In this document: positions 1 to 10,422 of the stretch, in pieces | Layout of the letters: each line of letters starts with the position of its first letter | Numbering within the stretch: the first letter of the stretch is position 1 | Source of the DNA: Flavobacteriaceae bacterium | Lineage (GTDB): Bacteria; Bacteroidota; Bacteroidia; Flavobacteriales; Flavobacteriaceae | DNA length: 64,000 bases | NCBI GenBank assembly: GCA_013043685.1 | Contig: JABDNT010000060.1 | Location: forward strand, 1 to 64,000 | Direction of reading: 5' to 3' | Made by a program: the position numbers and the translations under genes | The notes under the pieces: model-generated | What the model was told of the DNA's origin: nothing | What the model saw: the letters and a program-made list of their open reading frames with translations, nothing else | Databases searched by the model: none

Positions 1-91
1 CAAGTCCTACACAACCAGCTCCTGTTGAATCCCCCAGGGCGGGAACGCAGCAAGGGTAGACGGTCGTAGCGGTGTGATGTAGGTAGCTTGC
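1..91 (+). ncRNA. ffs: Signal recognition particle RNA (4.5S-like, small bacterial type)
   Basis: This is the RNA core of the signal recognition particle, which works with Ffh to target membrane and secreted proteins. The apical domain shows the GGGAACGCAGCAAGGG block, which corresponds to the GGAA-loop/asymmetric-loop region bound by the Ffh M domain. The first bases (CAAG, then a TCCTAC segment) can pair with GTAGG and CTTG near position 90, so the hairpin seems almost complete at the window edge. T-rich tracts at 95-114 could end transcription. The 5' end may lie a few bases outside the window. Confidence 0.85.
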
Positions 92-160
92 CATTTTTTA
101 TGCGCTTTTTTTTGCAAATCTTACCCCATAAGCGCATCTTTGCTTCATTCGAAACCAACA

Positions 161-970
161 ATGTCTAAAGTAGTTTTCATCACAGGAGGATCCTCCGGAA
201 TTGGAAAAGCCATTGGCAACTATCTTTCCGAAAAAGGATATACCGTTTATGGTACTTCAAGAAATCCAGAGCGATATGAATCCGAATCCGTATTCAAATT
301 ACTTCCAATGGATGTAACCGATCCTGAATCGATCTCCGCGGCTCTTTCAGAAGTAATTGAAAGAGAGAAGCAACTGGATGTACTTATCAATAATGCGGGC
401 GTAGGAATAACGGGGCCCGTTGAAGAAACTCCGGATATCGAAATCCACAAGGCTTTCGATACAAATGTCTATGGACCTATTCGTGTTATGAAGGCTGTTC
501 TGCCTCATATGCGCAAACAGGGAAAAGGACTCATAATCAACATCACTTCCATTGCCGGTTATATGGGATTACCTTATCGGGGTATTTATTCTGCCACTAA
601 GGCAGCCCTTGAAATTACTACCGAGGCAATGCGAATGGAAACCAAACAATTTGGGGTGGAAATAACCAACGTAGCACCGGGAGATTTCGCAACAAACATT
701 GCAGCGGGCCGCTATCACGCTCCGCAACTGGATGATTCACCTTACAAGAAGGCATACGGCGATACGCTTAAAATGATGAACGATCATGTGGATCACGGAG
801 AGAACCCATTACAAATGGCAAAGGCGATACATCATATAATTGCATCTTCAAAACCTAAAGTACATTACAAGGTTGGTGCTTTTTTACAAAAATTTTCAGT
901 TGTACTGAAGAGAATTCTGCCAGACCGGGTATACGAAAGAATGTTAATGAATCACTACAAGCTTAAGTAA
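161..970 (+). CDS. Short-chain dehydrogenase/reductase (SDR family)
   Basis: This is an NAD(P)-dependent oxidoreductase of the classical SDR family, 269 residues long from the ATG at 161. An upstream TTG in frame at 140 would add seven residues, but the ATG places the Rossmann strand at the usual distance from the N-terminus. The glycine motif TGGSSGIG, the NNAGVG motif near residue 85 and the catalytic YSATK (Tyr-x3-Lys) are all visible, with a Ser in the NITSIAG strand before it. The C-terminal part is basic and may be membrane-associated. The substrate cannot be inferred. The gene stands alone between the SRP RNA and the aldolase. Confidence 0.88.
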   Translation: MSKVVFITGGSSGIGKAIGNYLSEKGYTVYGTSRNPERYESESVFKLLPMDVTDPESISAALSEVIEREKQLDVLINNAGVGITGPVEETPDIEIHKAFDTNVYGPIRVMKAVLPHMRKQGKGLIINITSIAGYMGLPYRGIYSATKAALEITTEAMRMETKQFGVEITNVAPGDFATNIAAGRYHAPQLDDSPYKKAYGDTLKMMNDHVDHGENPLQMAKAIHHIIASSKPKVHYKVGAFLQKFSVVLKRILPDRVYERMLMNHYKLK

Positions 971-1046
971 TCAGGCCCTTTCTCCTTATTGATTTCTTCC
1001 GAAGAATTTATCAACAATATTTTGTGTGAAATTTTCAGGTCTTTCA

Positions 1047-1077
1047 TTGAACTAAGCTTTAAACCTTTGTACTTTTG
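1047..1077 (+). promoter_or_regulatory. Bacteroidota-type promoter for the aldolase gene
   Basis: TTG at 1047-1049 and TACTTTTG at 1070-1077 are separated by 20 bases. This matches the Bacteroidota sigma-ABfr consensus (TTG, 17-23 nt, TAnnTTTG). The box lies 27 bases before the ATG at 1105, which gives a short leader. Confidence 0.7.
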
Positions 1078-1104
1078 TCCCAACTACAAAATTAAACTCA
1101 CAAC

Positions 1105-1758
1105 ATGAAATTTTTCATTGATACAGCAAACTTAGATCAAATAAAGGAAGCACAGGATCTTGGCGTTCTCGACGGAGTAACTACCAATCCATCCCTCATG
1201 GCGAAAGAAGGAATAACCGGAAGAGATAATATTCTTAAACATTACGTGGATATATGCAATATAGTAGACGGTGATGTTTCCGCTGAAGTGATCGCTACTG
1301 ATTTCGATGGAATAATTAAGGAAGGAAAAGAACTTTCGGCATTGCACGAGCAGATCGTTGTGAAAGTTCCTATGATCAAAGAGGGTGTGAAGGCTATTAA
1401 ATATTTTTCGGATCATGGTATTAAAACCAACTGCACTCTCGTGTTTTCAGCTGGGCAGGCATTGCTAGCGGCTAAAGCCGGAGCTACCTATGTTTCTCCT
1501 TTTATCGGAAGATTGGATGATATTTCCACAGATGGCCTTAACCTTATCGCCGAGATCAGGGTAATCTACGATAACTACGGTTTTGAAACGCAAATTCTGG
1601 CAGCATCCATTCGTCATACTATGCATGTTCTCGAATGCGCCAAAATAGGATCTGATGTGATGACAGGGCCACTATCATCCATCGAGGGATTATTGAAACA
1701 CCCTTTAACCGATATAGGTCTTGAAAAATTCCTGGCCGATTATAAAAAAGGAAATTAA
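1105..1758 (+). CDS. fsa: Transaldolase-like fructose-6-phosphate aldolase (TalC/FSA family)
   Basis: This is a class I aldolase of the short transaldolase group (217 residues, typical of TalC/MipB/FSA). It transfers or cleaves a dihydroxyacetone unit in sugar-phosphate metabolism. The N-terminal [11 protein letters not shown], the [13 protein letters not shown] motif and VVKVPM carrying the Schiff-base lysine are all present, followed by [30 protein letters not shown]. True transaldolase and FSA activities cannot be separated by eye. It has its own promoter and a terminator right after the stop, so it is probably monocistronic. Confidence 0.9.
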   Translation: MKFFIDTANLDQIKEAQDLGVLDGVTTNPSLMAKEGITGRDNILKHYVDICNIVDGDVSAEVIATDFDGIIKEGKELSALHEQIVVKVPMIKEGVKAIKYFSDHGIKTNCTLVFSAGQALLAAKAGATYVSPFIGRLDDISTDGLNLIAEIRVIYDNYGFETQILAASIRHTMHVLECAKIGSDVMTGPLSSIEGLLKHPLTDIGLEKFLADYKKGN

Positions 1759-1764
1759 GCTAAG

Positions 1765-1790
1765 AGCTCTGGTAATACCGGAGCTTTTTT
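1765..1790 (+). terminator. Intrinsic terminator after the aldolase gene
   Basis: A nine-base-pair stem (AGCTCTGGT paired with ACCGGAGCT, one G-T pair) with a three-base loop is followed by six T residues. The T-run touches the stop codon of the convergent gene, so the two transcription units end back to back. Confidence 0.8.
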
Positions 1791-3192
1791 ATAGGTTTAG
1801 AAATCCCAGGAGATTGTCTTCAATAGTAGGAGAGAAAAGGTTGGTATGGCCATCCTGTATAATGCCATTCTCATTTACAATGATCGCCTTATTGATCGAA
1901 TTGATCAATAATTTCTGTTCGGCGTCTTTAATATTTTCAAGCTGATATTCTTGATTTGAGTTATATCCTGCTTTATACACCACTTCCTTCCATTTCTTAA
2001 AGTGTGTATCCGTATTGATTCCCTTGAAATCATACTCCGGATATTTTGACTTCAATTCGGCAGCTCGTGAATGCAAGTTTTTGAAGTGCTTTACCGATTC
2101 AGCAGACCAAAAATATAGAACTGTTGGCCTGTTAATTATGGTATGAACATCTTTCATCACATTGTCGTAACTAACCAACATGATATTAGGTAAAGACTTT
2201 CCCGGAGTAAGCTGCATCGTTCTGTCGGCCAGTTTTTCTATCTCCAAATGATGTTTTTCATTGGTGTTGGCGCGTTTGAACATCGCCACCATTTGCTTCT
2301 CATTATCTACGTTTTTCGCATTTACCAGATATCGACGAGCGCAGGTGTAAAGCAAGTTATTTTTTAAGATATCGCATTCCACCATACTATCGATAATTTT
2401 CATTTTGTGATAGTTATGATCGAAACTATTTCTATTGAGGTATTTCCCAGTGTTCTCATTTTGGTTATGAGCCAGGTTGTCAAAATAGCGATTCAGGAAA
2501 CGATAATAAGGATAATAAGCCCTCAGACTTTCATTTCCAAAATCTATTTCATCCCGATAGCTATAGAAATCGGAAGGAAAATCCTCTGACTTCAGATTCA
2601 TATTCATGGCATTGGCCGATGTATATAATTCCTTTTTGGAATAGTAGTCATAATTAATATTAGCCATGGCTACTTTCTTAAAATCGGAACACAAGCCCTG
2701 GTTCTCCACATAATCATTGTATAAGGCCATTCGTTCGTCGCGCAAGGAATCAATCTTATTCTGAAAATCCGAAGGACTCAATCGGTATAGCGCCGGCATC
2801 AGCGTATTCTCCTTCTCATTCATTAAGAATAGATCCATCAGCAAATTATTCCTTGCCGCACCTTTTCCGGAATACGTTAAAGATTCGTCGAAATCCACTG
2901 TATTGACCCGAAGCATAAGACTATCACCGGGTTCGAGATAAAAGATTTGGTACTCATGATGTCTAAAAGAGTACAGCCCGGGTTTAATACTATCGGATTT
3001 GAAGTGGAAAAAGTTTTTGGAATCCAATTCTAGAGTATCCAGGACTTCATTGTCTTTCAGGACAACTACATAGTCACTTTTGGGATTAATTATTTGGCCA
3101 CCAATCCAGGTCTCGTCAGAACCATTTGTTAAACTGGTCTCGCAAGAAATAAACGGGGAACAAAGTAGAAGAAGAAGTAGTTTTCTAATCAA
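1789..3192 (-). CDS. Thioredoxin-fold (TlpA-like) lipoprotein lacking the CxxC pair
   Basis: This is a probable surface or periplasmic lipoprotein. The N-terminus is RKLLLLLLCSPFISC, a signal sequence with a lipobox-like Cys, followed by an about 300-residue region with no recognised family. The last 130 residues look like a TlpA/thioredoxin domain: a PNIMLVS strand, RPTVLYFWSAESVKHF, and a later strand around the EYDFKGINTD segment. Where redoxins have CxxC there is only SAES, so thiol exchange seems impossible. An in-frame GTG at 3237 exists, but a TACTTTTG promoter box at 3220-3227 (minus strand) lies inside that extension. I therefore favour the TTG start at 3192 (467 residues). Confidence 0.65.
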   Translation of the reverse strand: MIRKLLLLLLCSPFISCETSLTNGSDETWIGGQIINPKSDYVVVLKDNEVLDTLELDSKNFFHFKSDSIKPGLYSFRHHEYQIFYLEPGDSLMLRVNTVDFDESLTYSGKGAARNNLLMDLFLMNEKENTLMPALYRLSPSDFQNKIDSLRDERMALYNDYVENQGLCSDFKKVAMANINYDYYSKKELYTSANAMNMNLKSEDFPSDFYSYRDEIDFGNESLRAYYPYYRFLNRYFDNLAHNQNENTGKYLNRNSFDHNYHKMKIIDSMVECDILKNNLLYTCARRYLVNAKNVDNEKQMVAMFKRANTNEKHHLEIEKLADRTMQLTPGKSLPNIMLVSYDNVMKDVHTIINRPTVLYFWSAESVKHFKNLHSRAAELKSKYPEYDFKGINTDTHFKKWKEVVYKAGYNSNQEYQLENIKDAEQKLLINSINKAIIVNENGIIQDGHTNLFSPTIEDNLLGFLNL

Positions 3193-3219
3193 TACTATGC
3201 TTTTTTTGATACACAGAAA

Positions 3220-3227
3220 CAAAAGTA
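3220..3227 (-). promoter_or_regulatory. Candidate -7 box for the thioredoxin-fold lipoprotein gene
   Basis: The minus strand reads TACTTTTG here, a full match to TAnnTTTG, about 28 bases before the TTG start at 3192. No clear TTG is seen 17-23 bases further upstream, so this is half of a consensus only. Confidence 0.4.
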
Positions 3228-3284
3228 ATCCTAACACGACCTACTATGTGTTAATTACTAGTTAAAAGTATTTTAAAACCGTAA

Positions 3285-4973
<1,689 letters not shown>

Positions 4974-4996
4974 AACGTATATTTTTCCCGGTTATT

Positions 4997-5710
4997 TCAA
5001 CCGTTATAATACTTACTATCCCAGATCGCGCCGTTAAAGTTTTTCCCTTTCGCAAAACCATAGAAAAGCACAATCCCACCTACGGCTTTGAACATAAAAA
5101 GGAACATCAGGAAATATTCCTGCATGTGGGCCGTGTGTGTAAACATGTTCATTGGAGTCATCGCGGTAAGTAAAATACTTACAAGAAACACGGTGAAGAC
5201 CAGATTCTCAAAACTCTTATAGGGCCACATCAACAGTTTTCGAAAAGGATGCAAATCGTTTCCCCATTTGTGGATCAAATAGAAATAATCATTTCCAATA
5301 GGAGCGAAGAGTAATGGATCATCGGCATTCTCCAATTTAAGAAGTTTAGCAGGAGCCATTACTTTGAAGCCTGATAAAGGGGTGTCGTGCTCTTTCTCAA
5401 GTTGGCGGATCTTAGAGATCGCTTCTTCCGGTATGTCCCCTTTGAAAAAATGTGAATCCAGGAATCGCAGCCTGTAGATGACGCATAGTTTCTTAATGTC
5501 CTTCAGGTGAAAAATCTTGTCGGCATTCAATAAGTTAACATCGAAATCATTTTCATCTGAACCAGATTTTTTTAAATTTTCATTGATAGTGTCCCTTTGA
5601 TGGGTGTTTTCTTCCAGGATTTTCGAAACTTCAGCTAGAATCGTTTCAGAAGGGATCCTTCTGTCACGAGTTTTGTGCAGCATTGTTTCAATGTTGGTTT
5701 TAGCAAGCAT
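4997..5710 (-). CDS. Conserved hypothetical protein with two C-terminal membrane segments
   Basis: The function is not recognised. The protein has about 237 residues from the ATG at 5710; two non-ATG codons upstream are also in frame. The first 165 residues are soluble and mixed-charge (TRDRRIPSETILAEVSKILEE, then a PLSGFKVMAPAKLL strand and FAPIGNDYFYLIHKWGND). They are followed by two hydrophobic helices (about 170-188 and 200-222) and a short polar tail. This arrangement suggests a cytosolic domain anchored to the inner membrane. It converges with the ABC-F gene, and the gap is too short for a separate regulator. Confidence 0.6.
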   Translation of the reverse strand: MLAKTNIETMLHKTRDRRIPSETILAEVSKILEENTHQRDTINENLKKSGSDENDFDVNLLNADKIFHLKDIKKLCVIYRLRFLDSHFFKGDIPEEAISKIRQLEKEHDTPLSGFKVMAPAKLLKLENADDPLLFAPIGNDYFYLIHKWGNDLHPFRKLLMWPYKSFENLVFTVFLVSILLTAMTPMNMFTHTAHMQEYFLMFLFMFKAVGGIVLFYGFAKGKNFNGAIWDSKYYNG

Positions 5711-5844
5711 CAGCAATTTTTTTCTAAAAATAGATACTAGATCTATTCAACGCAAGATTTTAACAATTTTTGATTAATTTAAATAAATCAGCCTAAAGGG
5801 CGTTTCATATTTTAGCGTACATTTAATGCGCAATCAATCCAGAT

Positions 5845-6423
5845 ATGAAATTAAAACTTCTAATAATTCTCACCATTACTTTTTTTGTGACCGGCCAACT
5901 TTCGGCCCAGAAATACAAGAATACAGAATCGACCGTGGTAACAAAAATGTACCAGGGTATCGAGTTTTCTTCTGAGAAGACTTTATTGGAAAATCTTTCT
6001 GAGGCGAATGGCTTTAGTGTGTATGCCGGTATATTAGAGGATCATTCGGCGAATCTGTTTACTGAAAACTTTATAGGGACGGTCTTTGTTATCACTGATA
6101 CTGGTTTTGAGCGTATGACAGAGGAAAATGATTCATTCGACTATTCAGAACCGACGTACCGGAAATTCCAACTTCAATATTTTACAGTACCCGGCCGATT
6201 GGATGCTCATTCTATTAAAAAAGCGGTTTTAAAAGGAGGTGGCAGCGCTCGTTATTCTACGGTTGAAGGAAGCACCCTGGAAATAAAAATGTTTGGTGAC
6301 ACACTGTTTTTGTATGTTTCTGAAAAGATGAAGGCCAAAATTACCACGACCGATTTCTATCACAAACACGGTTTCTTCCATATCGTGGATAGCCCAGTGG
6401 TGCCGCCTTCCACAAAAAATTAA
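5845..6423 (+). CDS. Secreted fasciclin (FAS1) domain protein
   Basis: The protein has 192 residues, with a signal peptide (KLLIILTITFFVTGQLSAQ) and a single FAS1-like domain. The TLLENLSEANGFSVYAGILED segment matches the H1-type start of fasciclin domains, and TVFVITDTGFERM matches the 'vfaPtdeAF' strand. The end, STVEGSTLEIKMFGDTLFLY, resembles the closing beta strands. FAS1 domains act in cell-surface adhesion. The homology is recognisable but weak, and the central part is shorter than in classical FAS1 domains. It converges with pheT. Confidence 0.65.
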   Translation: MKLKLLIILTITFFVTGQLSAQKYKNTESTVVTKMYQGIEFSSEKTLLENLSEANGFSVYAGILEDHSANLFTENFIGTVFVITDTGFERMTEENDSFDYSEPTYRKFQLQYFTVPGRLDAHSIKKAVLKGGGSARYSTVEGSTLEIKMFGDTLFLYVSEKMKAKITTTDFYHKHGFFHIVDSPVVPPSTKN

Positions 6424-6435
6424 ACCCGTTCTTGC

Positions 6436-8862
6436 TTATCTTAAAGTCGCCCCAAAGTCCTTTTCGAAACGCTGCTTAAGCTTCACCATGATTTTGTCGA
6501 TCTGCTTATCGGTTAGTGTTTTTCTCTCATCCTGAAGTGTGAAACTTAACGCATAGGACTTTTTTCCTTTCGGAAGGTTTTTACCCGTATATACATCGAA
6601 CAGAGAAACATCTTTTAAGAGTTGTTTTTCGGTTTGAAGCGCAGCTTCCCTGAGTTTACCAAAGCTAACTTCATTATCCAGAAGAAGGGCAAAATCCCTT
6701 TTTACTGCGGGGTATTTAGGAATGGGTTTTAGATTAAAATTCTCTGTGGATATCTTCTGAAGGATAAGGTCCCAGTTGAAATCTGCAAATAGGGTTTCAG
6801 CCTCCACATCGAAATGGCCTCTTACGGCTTTATTGATGAGGCCGAATTCTACCAGGGTGCTTCTACCAAGAGATAGAATAAGTCCTTCATTAAATACGTC
6901 GGTTTTTATTGGTTTTTCTGAATATCCGTCAATACCCAATCTTTCCAAAACAGCGGTTATAATTCCTTTGAAGTAGAAGAACTCGCTTCTCTGATTTGGA
7001 ATTGTCCAGCTGTCTTCCCTTCTCGATCCCGATACAATGATGGTCAAGTGCTTCTTTTCTTCACGGCCTTTGGGATAATTATGATAGGTAGTACCAAACT
7101 CGAATAGTTTAACATCCTTATTCTTCCTGTTGATGTTGTAACTCAAGGCTTCCATAGCGCCGAATAGCATGGATTGTCTAAGTACCGACAGATCCTGACT
7201 TAAAGGATTTATAATAGCCACATTGTGAGCCTCTTTTAATGAATTACTAAGTTCACAATAGGTTGGAGCAGTTAGCGAATTCGCGAGCATTTCGTTATAA
7301 CCAAGCGCAGTGAGCTGGGCAGATACATGTTGTTGAATATCGTGGTCCTCGACTTTCTTTGTTTCAGAGATAGATGCGTTTAACTTTTCACTAAAACCAA
7401 CCTTGTTGTAACCATACACCCGGAGTATTTCTTCGATTACATCGGCTTCGCGTGTGACGTCATTCCTGTATGCGGGGATCGTAAGACCAATACCACTTTC
7501 GGTGACATTGTTAACTTTTATTTCAAGAGATGTTAGAATTTCCTTGATCGTTTCTCTGGGAATTTCTTCTCCGATCAGGCTATTGGTACTGTCGAAATTA
7601 AGAACCACCTGGTGATCTTCGATCTTCTTTCTATAGATGTCCACCACGTCACTAGTAATCTCACCTCCCGCTATTTCGGTAATTAGAATAGCTGCTCTAA
7701 TCATTGCATATTCGCAGGCGTTGGGGTCTATTCCTCGTTCAAAACGGAAAGAAGCATCGGTATTCAATCCATGTCGTTTAGAAGTCTTACGAATGCTAAC
7801 AGGGTCGAAATATGCACTTTCAAGAAATATACTGGTCGTACTTTCTGTTACCCCACTGTGGATTCCACCGAAAACCCCTGCTATACACATCGGTTTTTCA
7901 GCATCACAAATCATAAGATCTTCTTCATGCAATTCACGTTCTACCTCATCCAGGGTTACGAATTTAGTTCCTGCCGGAAGTGTTTTCACGTTGATCTGGT
8001 TTCCTGCAATCTTCATCGCATCGAATGCGTGCAGAGGTTGTCCCAATTCATGAAGGACATAGTTGGTAATATCAACAATGTTATTGATAGGGGGCAGGCC
8101 AATGGATTTTATTCTATTCTGAAGCCATCCCGGGGAGGGTTCAACTTTAATACCACTAATGGTAAGGCCGCAATATCGTGGTGCAAGATTATCATCTGCT
8201 ACTTCCACATCAATTTTCAGCATTCGGTTATCTACACGAAAACTGCTTGTGGATGGAGTTATCAATTCTATCTGAATTTCATTCTGAAGCAGACCTGCCC
8301 TGAGATCTCTGGCAACGCCCCAATGACTCATTGCATCGGCACGGTTTGGAGTAAGGCCAATTTCGAATACCTCGTCATTTTCAATATCGAATACCTTCGA
8401 TGCTGGTGTTCCTGGCTTCAATTTCGAATCCAAAACCATTATACCATCATGACTTTGTCCCAGTCCCAGTTCGTCTTCGGCACATATCATCCCCATACTC
8501 ACTTCCCCGCGAATTTTACCTCTCTTGATCTTCCAAGGCTCTCCTTCCGGGTTATAAAGCGTTGTGCCAACTGTCGCTACGGGGACTTTCTGGCCTTTGG
8601 CAACGTTGGGTGCTCCACAAACTATCTGAACTGGTTCGCCATTACCAAGGTCGACCTGGGTGAGTTTCAATTTGTCGGCATTCGGATGATTTGAACATTT
8701 CAGAACATGGCCCACTACTACACCTTCCAGTCCTCCCGGAACAGACGTGAATGGAGTAATTCCTTCAATTTCCAATCCAAGATCGGTAAGTAGTTCTCCG
8801 GTTCGTTCGGCGTCCCAGTTAATATTGACGAATTGTTTAAGCCAATTATATGAAATCTTCAT
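6436..8862 (-). CDS. pheT: Phenylalanine-tRNA ligase beta subunit
   Basis: This is the beta subunit of the (alpha-beta)2 phenylalanyl-tRNA synthetase, which carries the B3/B4 editing and tRNA-binding domains. At 808 residues it has normal bacterial length. Visible domains are the N-terminal MKISYNWLKQFV start, the EMAP-like OB fold around residues 40-150 (VVVGHVLKCSNHPNADKL, VCGAPNV), B3/B4 (GLTPNRADAMSH), B5 (IPAYRNDVTREADVIEEI), the catalytic-like core, and the C-terminal anticodon-binding FDX-ACB domain (YPAVKRDFALLLD, SYALSFTLQD). pheS is not in the window, so the subunit genes are separated. Confidence 0.97.
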   Translation of the reverse strand: MKISYNWLKQFVNINWDAERTGELLTDLGLEIEGITPFTSVPGGLEGVVVGHVLKCSNHPNADKLKLTQVDLGNGEPVQIVCGAPNVAKGQKVPVATVGTTLYNPEGEPWKIKRGKIRGEVSMGMICAEDELGLGQSHDGIMVLDSKLKPGTPASKVFDIENDEVFEIGLTPNRADAMSHWGVARDLRAGLLQNEIQIELITPSTSSFRVDNRMLKIDVEVADDNLAPRYCGLTISGIKVEPSPGWLQNRIKSIGLPPINNIVDITNYVLHELGQPLHAFDAMKIAGNQINVKTLPAGTKFVTLDEVERELHEEDLMICDAEKPMCIAGVFGGIHSGVTESTTSIFLESAYFDPVSIRKTSKRHGLNTDASFRFERGIDPNACEYAMIRAAILITEIAGGEITSDVVDIYRKKIEDHQVVLNFDSTNSLIGEEIPRETIKEILTSLEIKVNNVTESGIGLTIPAYRNDVTREADVIEEILRVYGYNKVGFSEKLNASISETKKVEDHDIQQHVSAQLTALGYNEMLANSLTAPTYCELSNSLKEAHNVAIINPLSQDLSVLRQSMLFGAMEALSYNINRKNKDVKLFEFGTTYHNYPKGREEKKHLTIIVSGSRREDSWTIPNQRSEFFYFKGIITAVLERLGIDGYSEKPIKTDVFNEGLILSLGRSTLVEFGLINKAVRGHFDVEAETLFADFNWDLILQKISTENFNLKPIPKYPAVKRDFALLLDNEVSFGKLREAALQTEKQLLKDVSLFDVYTGKNLPKGKKSYALSFTLQDERKTLTDKQIDKIMVKLKQRFEKDFGATLR

Positions 8863-8883
8863 GAAGCTTCAGATTTAAGCTTA

Positions 8884-8913
8884 CAAAGATAAAACAATGC
8901 CAATACCATTCAA
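8884..8913 (-). promoter_or_regulatory. Bacteroidota-type promoter for pheT
   Basis: On the minus strand a TTG (complement of CAA at 8911-8913) is followed after 19 bases by TATCTTTG (8891-8884). This is a full match to TTG-N17-23-TAnnTTTG and leaves a leader of about 15 bases before the pheT ATG at 8862. Confidence 0.72.
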
Positions 8914-8967
8914 ACATTGCGGCAGAATTTGTAAATTTACAGTTGCAAATAGTTAAACCCTGATAAA

Positions 8968-9171
8968 ATGAAAGTAGTATTAAAATTATTTATTGTGTTA
9001 TTCGTGCTGGGACTTACCTCATGCCGTGACACTAAGAAGGAAGAAGCCGAATTAGAGGCCGTTACAGAGCAAATTGAATCTGTAGAAGAAGAAGCGACAA
9101 ATATAGCCGAAGAAATCGATGCTGAGGCAGAGGAATTGGAAGAAACTTTAAGTGAATTAGACAGTCTATAA
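8968..9171 (+). CDS. Small acidic coiled-coil lipoprotein
   Basis: The protein has 67 residues. The N-terminus, KVVLKLFIVLFVLGLTSC, is a lipoprotein signal with the lipobox LTSC, so the mature protein starts at Cys19 or so. The rest is almost entirely Glu-rich helix (EEAELEAVTEQIESVEEE, IDAEAEELEETLSELD) with heptad-like Leu/Ile/Val spacing. It would be a small membrane-tethered acidic coiled coil. The next gene starts 12 bases after its stop and encodes a basic coiled-coil protein, so the two are probably co-transcribed. No function is recognised. Confidence 0.7.
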   Translation: MKVVLKLFIVLFVLGLTSCRDTKKEEAELEAVTEQIESVEEEATNIAEEIDAEAEELEETLSELDSL

Positions 9172-9183
9172 AACCAAAATATC

Positions 9184-9906
9184 ATGAAAAACATATCAAA
9201 AATCTTAATATTCGCATTGGTGCTATTCCTTGGAGCAGGTCAAGTGACCATGGCACAGGACGATGCATCTCTAACAAAAAAAGCAGCTGAAAAGAAACAG
9301 CAGGTAGATAAAAAACTTGATAAGGCTCAGGCCGAGAAGGAAGCTCAAATGGAAAAGATGGAGAAGGAGAAGGAGAAAATGAAAGAAAAATACGATGATC
9401 CGAATTATAAGTCTGACAAAATGAAAGATAAGGCTGATAAGATGAAGGACAAAGCGCAGAGTGATGTCGACAAGGCGAAGGCAGATGTAGAACAATCGGC
9501 AACTGATGCGGCCTCAACTGCCTCCGACCGTATGGAAAAAGCTGATCCTAGCAAAAAGACCGGAGTTGAGAAGCGTAAGGCTGAAGTGAAAAAAATGAAG
9601 ATGAGTAAGTCGGAAAGCATGGCACGCGCTAAAGAAAAGATCGATATGTCCCAAAAGAATATCAAAGGACATCAACAGAAACTGGGGAATGCCGAAACCC
9701 GAATTAGTAAAGCTCGTGCCAGAGTGGATAAGGCAAAAGCTGAAGGCAAGTTGACAGAAGAGGAATATAAGGCCAAAATGGACAAAATTAACGAGGCAGA
9801 AGATAGATTAACAAAGTTCAAAATGGCTCTAGAAAATGCCGATACTTCCATGAAATCAAAAAAGGAATCCTTAGATAAAATGAATTCCGATTCAAATAAA
9901 AACTAA
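9184..9906 (+). CDS. Exported Lys-rich coiled-coil protein
   Basis: The protein has 240 residues. After a signal peptide (ISKILIFALVLFLGAGQVTMAQ) nearly every residue belongs to charged helix rich in Lys, Glu, Asp, Met and Ala, with repeated KMKDKA/KADK-type units that recall LEA-like or apolipoprotein-like helices. Near the end GKLTEEEYKAKMDKI resembles the SHOCT-like short helix motif. There are no Cys residues and no enzymatic motif. It probably forms an operon with the preceding acidic lipoprotein and is followed by a strong terminator. A role as an envelope stress or spacer protein is only an inference. Confidence 0.7.
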   Translation: MKNISKILIFALVLFLGAGQVTMAQDDASLTKKAAEKKQQVDKKLDKAQAEKEAQMEKMEKEKEKMKEKYDDPNYKSDKMKDKADKMKDKAQSDVDKAKADVEQSATDAASTASDRMEKADPSKKTGVEKRKAEVKKMKMSKSESMARAKEKIDMSQKNIKGHQQKLGNAETRISKARARVDKAKAEGKLTEEEYKAKMDKINEAEDRLTKFKMALENADTSMKSKKESLDKMNSDSNKN

Positions 9907-9927
9907 GGATCACATGATCTGAAAAAG

Positions 9928-9959
9928 CAGGCGACCACTATGGCGCCTGTTTTTTTTTG
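9928..9959 (+). terminator. Intrinsic terminator after the coiled-coil gene pair
   Basis: CAGGCG pairs with CGCCTG, extended by CCA/TGG inside, and is followed by nine T residues. Confidence 0.85.
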
Positions 9960-10080
9960 TACATAAGTCAATTTATGAAATAACCTTCCTTACTACCGCG
10001 GGTGAGGAGTATGCGGAATTTATTTAAGGACTTGGTGCATTTGATAATAAGTAGTATTCCGAAGATTTACTTATTTAATA

Positions 10081-10111
10081 TAAAAAAAGCCCATCGATAT
10101 CGACAGGCTTG
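10081..10111 (-). terminator. Intrinsic terminator of the cold-shock gene
   Basis: Read on the minus strand, AGCC...GGCT flanks a TCGATATCGA palindrome and is followed by seven T residues. It lies 24 bases beyond the stop at 10135. Confidence 0.75.
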
Positions 10112-10134
10112 TGTAAAAAATTAAGTTGCGTTTG

Positions 10135-10326
10135 TTAGATCACTCGTACCTGAACTGCATTTAATCCTTTTTTTCCTTGTTCTAGCTCGAACTCTACTTC
10201 ATCTCCTTCGCGAATTTCGTCAACTAAGCCGGTTGCGTGTACAAAGTGTTCGGTTTGTGAATCATTTTCTGTAATGAAACCAAAACCTTTAGCGTCATTA
10301 AAGAACTTAACTGTTCCTTTAGTCAT
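10135..10326 (-). CDS. Cold-shock domain protein (CspA family)
   Basis: This is a 63-residue single cold-shock domain that binds single-stranded RNA/DNA and acts as an RNA chaperone. It shows MTKGTVKFFNDAKGFGFI with the RNP1 motif KGFGFI. The RNP2 position reads EHFVHAT where most family members have DIFVHHSA. It ends with the usual GLNAVQV strand. A TACCTTTG promoter box at 10361-10354 implies a leader of only about 20 bases, unlike the long regulated leader of E. coli cspA, so it may be constitutive. Confidence 0.93.
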   Translation of the reverse strand: MTKGTVKFFNDAKGFGFITENDSQTEHFVHATGLVDEIREGDEVEFELEQGKKGLNAVQVRVI

Positions 10327-10353
10327 AATAAATAATAATTAATTAATAAGCGG

Positions 10354-10361
10354 CAAAGGTA
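10354..10361 (-). promoter_or_regulatory. Candidate -7 box for the cold-shock gene
   Basis: TACCTTTG on the minus strand matches TAnnTTTG, 28 bases before the start codon. No TTG is seen at the expected -33 distance. Confidence 0.4.
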
Positions 10362-10422
10362 GTGTTAATTAACTCCCCGGCACCGACTTTTAGGAAAAAT
10401 TGTGAAAATTACCGCGTAATTA

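Noticed and set aside
7637-8694. Long plus-strand open frames of 138 and 307 codons inside pheT
   Set aside because: They are opposite the pheT frame, which has clear domain motifs. Their translations are rich in Ser, Cys and Phe with no family signal, so they are shadows.
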